Source: Methanosarcinales archaeon
GTDB taxonomy: Archaea; Halobacteriota; Methanosarcinia; Methanosarcinales; Methanocomedenaceae
Assembly (NCBI GenBank): GCA_030638625.1
Contig: DAOWEE010000074.1
Span: 1 to 8,642, forward strand
DNA: 8,642 nt
Direction: 5' to 3'
Shown here: positions 6,270 to 8,642 of the stretch, piece after piece
Numbering within the stretch: position 1 is the first letter of the stretch
Layout of the letters: the number at the start of each line of letters is the position of its first letter
Position numbers and translations under genes: made by a program
The notes under the pieces: model-generated
Seen by the model: the letters and a program-made list of their open reading frames with translations, nothing else
What the model was told of the DNA's origin: nothing
The model's database searches: none

Positions 6270-7283
6270 TTATTTCTTCTTCTTCATTACCATGAAGTAA
6301 TATGCAGCACCACCAACGATTAGTACAAATATTGCGCCAACAATGACACCCCAGGGCAATGTTCCTTTCTCTTTTTCCTCTTCGCCCATAGTGTCTGAAT
6401 GGAAACTCACAGGTTCTTTACCATCTTTTGTGTGACATTGCCAGCAATCTGAATTTACGGTAATATTCAGATGTATATCTGAAGTGGGTTGGACTGAACC
6501 CCCCCAAATAAACCGAATGGATTCATTTTCTTGATAATGGCAGAACATACAATTAGATGTATCTGGCATATTATCAATCACGACATCATACTGGTAGGGG
6601 TCACTCGGGTTATTGAACAGACCTGTAACTTTAGACACTTCAGTATCGTTCACGTGGCTAAAATAACCACCTGCTTTGCTGGAAAAGGTTTCACCTACAC
6701 CATGGCAGGTGCCTTCGCCTGTATTGACATTGTAATCAAAACATGAGGAAATGGATGTACCATTGAACGCTCCTGCCTGGTCTTTGACATTCATGTTATC
6801 TGAGCCAGTATAATGAGCAGATATCTTTGGAATAAAACTGTCTATGTCACTCCTCAAATCCCATCCTGATGACCCTGCTGCAGGGCCTAAGCCGCCAGGG
6901 ATGTGACAGTCCTCGCATTTCCTGAACAATTCAGGTGCATCCCTCGCACTTGTCATGGAATGTATGCTGACATGACAGGACGGACAACTTTCATCCATCA
7001 TTGGAATGTCTCTTGAAACCAGATTATTACCTTGCCAGTCAAATGCTCCGTGTACATAAGGTAGCATGTAATACGACATGTTAGCATCAACGTGCTCACC
7101 GCCTGAAACCTCGTAATTACTGTGGCAGTTGATACAAAATGTATTGTTGTGCTGCCCATGACGTACGTCTCCATGACATGAAAGACAATCGGGTGCTTCC
7201 TGAGCATAGGATATTCCGGGAAGCGTTAACACAATTGCTACTACAAATATAAATAATAAAAATTTGACTGCATTAAATTTCAT
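6270..7283 (-). CDS. Membrane-anchored multiheme c-type cytochrome, 337 aa
   Basis: An exported electron-transfer protein. The N-terminus (MKFNAVKFLLFIFVVAIVL) is a signal peptide with likely cleavage after ISYA (residue 27). Six CxxCH haem motifs follow: Cys33, 50, 100, 123, 245 and 280. A seventh candidate is Cys181 with Cys193-His194, a CX11CH spacing. About nine further His residues (39, 42, 64, 78, 108, 157, 210, 271, 295) could be distal ligands, as in bis-His multihaem cytochromes. Residues 310-333 form one transmembrane helix ending in MKKKK, so the haem domain faces outside and the tail inside. An ATG six codons further upstream (7301) is possible, but 7283 has AGAGG eight bases before it and gives a cleaner signal peptide. 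The general plan recalls methanogen/ANME membrane cytochromes such as MmcA; homology is not established. It follows the surface-protein gene on the same strand. Confidence 0.93.
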   Translation of the reverse strand: MKFNAVKFLLFIFVVAIVLTLPGISYAQEAPDCLSCHGDVRHGQHNNTFCINCHSNYEVSGGEHVDANMSYYMLPYVHGAFDWQGNNLVSRDIPMMDESCPSCHVSIHSMTSARDAPELFRKCEDCHIPGGLGPAAGSSGWDLRSDIDSFIPKISAHYTGSDNMNVKDQAGAFNGTSISSCFDYNVNTGEGTCHGVGETFSSKAGGYFSHVNDTEVSKVTGLFNNPSDPYQYDVVIDNMPDTSNCMFCHYQENESIRFIWGGSVQPTSDIHLNITVNSDCWQCHTKDGKEPVSFHSDTMGEEEKEKGTLPWGVIVGAIFVLIVGGAAYYFMVMKKKK

Positions 7284-7305
7284 TTTTAAAGCCTCTGTCA
7301 TCCTC

Positions 7306-7335
7306 TATACATTAAATTCTTACATTTAATATGTA
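7306..7335. promoter_or_regulatory. Imperfect palindrome in the leader of the cytochrome gene
   Basis: ATTAAAT (7311-7317) and ATTTAAT (7324-7330) are perfect 7-base arms around a 6-base centre. After one mismatch the pairing continues outward for four more bases (7306-7309 with 7332-7335, one of them G-T). The element fills the gap between the surface-protein stop and the cytochrome ribosome binding site. It could be an operator, a processing hairpin in a shared transcript, or an AT-rich coincidence. Confidence 0.3.
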
Positions 7336-7345
7336 TTTATGTTTA

Positions 7346-8642
7346 TTAATTGTTTGTTTTCTTAAGAATTAATGCCAGGATTATAATGATTAAACATAAG
7401 ATAAGAAGACTTCCCAATAATTGAACGTTATTTATTTTATAAAATATTGATAAATTGCCCCAGTCTCCAATTCCCGGATTATGAGCAGTACCATTCCCAT
7501 TTCCTGTATTCCCATCCACGGTCCCAGTCTGGACAGGTACTTCTTCAACCCATTCCCTGCCAGATATTGCAAATGAATTAAAACCATTCACATGGGATTT
7601 ATAGTAGACATGTGTGTCATCTTCGTAATCCAGTTCAGTTGGCTGTTCAATCCACGCTTCACCCCTGTAATTGTACAATGCAACCGTCGATTCGTCAATA
7701 TCATTGGAATTGATCCAGTCCTTTTTAACTCTAAAATAAACAGTTGCATCCCTGATATTCTGCTCACTTGCATAACCATAAAGCCCGACAAAGATATTCA
7801 CATTCTTATAAACAAAATCTGGTGCAGGCACTGAGATCAATGAAGAGGTGTCTTGCAACACTTCAACCACTGCTGTGATTTTCCCTGCACTTCGAAGTGC
7901 AGTATATTCAATCTTCAAGATGGGGTCAACAAGCTTGAAATCATACCAGATTGTTTTTCCGTTCAACACATATGAAGTCACATATTCATTGACTTCAATA
8001 TTGTCATAATCCTCTCCGGTAAAACCTCCCCCGCCACTTCCGCCACCACCAGTAATGGTATCCCCTTTATTTTTCAGGGTTATCTGGTCAGTCCATGTCA
8101 GGTCATCATTATCTACTACATTAAACGAAATTAAGTGAGTGCCGGAAGATAGATTTGAAATACTAAAACTGGAATTATTCCCTAAGTATCCATCAATGCT
8201 GGAATACCACTCATGTGTTTCCACAGTACCGTCGGTATCGCTACTCGAACCTTCGAAATAAATAGTTTCACCCACATCATATTCTGAATTTGTGGTAGGT
8301 TTTACTATCTGGCAAAAAGGTGGTTTGGGCTCCCTGATGGTTATCCCGATTTGTGATGATGTATTTAATCCGTCATCGTCAGTGGCAGTGAAGGTTATTG
8401 TATGGGTTCCTATGCTCAGGTCCTGATAGCTGAACGTGTATTGGTTGCCCAACACGCCGTCCACGTCGGATTTCCACTGTACATCAGCTATAGTACCGTC
8501 AGAATCGGTGGCTGAGGCATTGAATGTAAGATTAGTCCATTGCAGTGGTGTTATTCCATTACTGGGTGTTACTATACTTGTTATAGGTTTAAGTCCTACT
8601 TTTACAATAATGCTGGAGGTATTGGAAAGACCGTCCCTATCA
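7346..8642 (-). CDS. Cell-surface protein with PKD-like repeats, PGF-pre-PGF domain and C-terminal membrane anchor (5' end outside window)
   Basis: The frame is open to the window edge, so 431 C-terminal residues are seen; the GTG at 8462-8464 is internal. In order: the end of one repeat (DRDGLSNTSSIIVKV); two full Ig/PKD-like repeats sharing the pattern SDxDGT...W.S..DG.LGN...F....LS.GTH.I.F...D.D.L; a Gly-rich hinge (GGGGSGGGG); and a domain of about 150 residues matching PGF-pre-PGF in phrases such as VVEVLQDTSSLIS, VYKNVNIFVGLYGYASEQNI and FNSFAISG. Last come a Thr/Asn/Gly-rich stretch and a hydrophobic helix (codons about 7349-7420) ending KKTNN, which anchors it in the membrane with the rest outside. 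PGF-pre-PGF normally precedes a PGF-CTERM sorting signal; here the tail lacks the PGF tripeptide and looks like a plain anchor. Likely roles are adhesion or a surface-layer accessory; these are inferred. The cytochrome gene follows after 62 bases. Confidence 0.9.
   Translation of the reverse strand, partial: DRDGLSNTSSIIVKVGLKPITSIVTPSNGITPLQWTNLTFNASATDSDGTIADVQWKSDVDGVLGNQYTFSYQDLSIGTHTITFTATDDDGLNTSSQIGITIREPKPPFCQIVKPTTNSEYDVGETIYFEGSSSDTDGTVETHEWYSSIDGYLGNNSSFSISNLSSGTHLISFNVVDNDDLTWTDQITLKNKGDTITGGGGSGGGGFTGEDYDNIEVNEYVTSYVLNGKTIWYDFKLVDPILKIEYTALRSAGKITAVVEVLQDTSSLISVPAPDFVYKNVNIFVGLYGYASEQNIRDATVYFRVKKDWINSNDIDESTVALYNYRGEAWIEQPTELDYEDDTHVYYKSHVNGFNSFAISGREWVEEVPVQTGTVDGNTGNGNGTAHNPGIGDWGNLSIFYKINNVQLLGSLLILCLIIIILALILKKTNN

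Noticed and set aside
7299..7301. Upstream ATG as start of the cytochrome
   Set aside because: The GAGG sequence abuts this ATG directly, too close to act as its ribosome binding site, and it adds an acidic residue before the signal peptide; the ATG at 7283 has a well-spaced AGAGG.
8462..8464. GTG as the start of the surface protein
   Set aside because: The frame continues upstream to the window edge with another matching repeat (SDSDGT...QW.SDVDG), so this codon is an internal Val.

Overview
The window looks like a chromosomal segment of a euryarchaeon, most likely of the Methanosarcinales / ANME-2 type. The evidence is the C-terminus of the large subunit of the archaeal D-family DNA polymerase, a tRNA gene without encoded CCA, archaeal TATA-box promoters, a membrane-anchored multiheme c-type cytochrome, and a surface protein with a PGF-pre-PGF domain. 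The lineage is inferred from this gene mix, not from a search.

Layout. Positions 1-483 (+) hold the end of the DP2 gene, closed by a hairpin/T-rich terminator shared with the convergent gene on the other side. Positions 2694-543 (-) form a compact transcription unit: an ABC ATPase, its ABC-2 type permease (4-base ATGA overlap) and a 75-residue hypothetical protein. Its promoter carries a 16-bp inverted repeat just upstream of the TATA box. A GC-richer spacer of about 300 bp follows, with one doubtful 57-codon ORF, and then tRNA-Val(CAC) on the minus strand. Next is argG (-), a complete argininosuccinate synthase gene, with back-to-back TATA boxes separating it from a divergent gene (+) for a HEAT-repeat protein that ends in a roadblock/LC7-like domain. 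The right end (-) encodes a large extracellular, C-terminally anchored PKD-like/PGF-pre-PGF protein (its start lies beyond the window) followed by a membrane-anchored cytochrome with six CxxCH motifs and one CX11CH motif.

How the genes fit together. DP2, argG and the tRNA are housekeeping genes with no evident link. The ABC pair makes one exporter-type transporter of unknown substrate. The surface protein and the cytochrome are consecutive on one strand and both face the outside of the cell, which suggests a cell-surface or redox role. The HEAT-roadblock protein is the most unusual architecture here: roadblock domains typically regulate small Ras-like GTPases, but no GTPase is visible in the window. 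I see no mobile element, CRISPR array, rRNA or phage signature.
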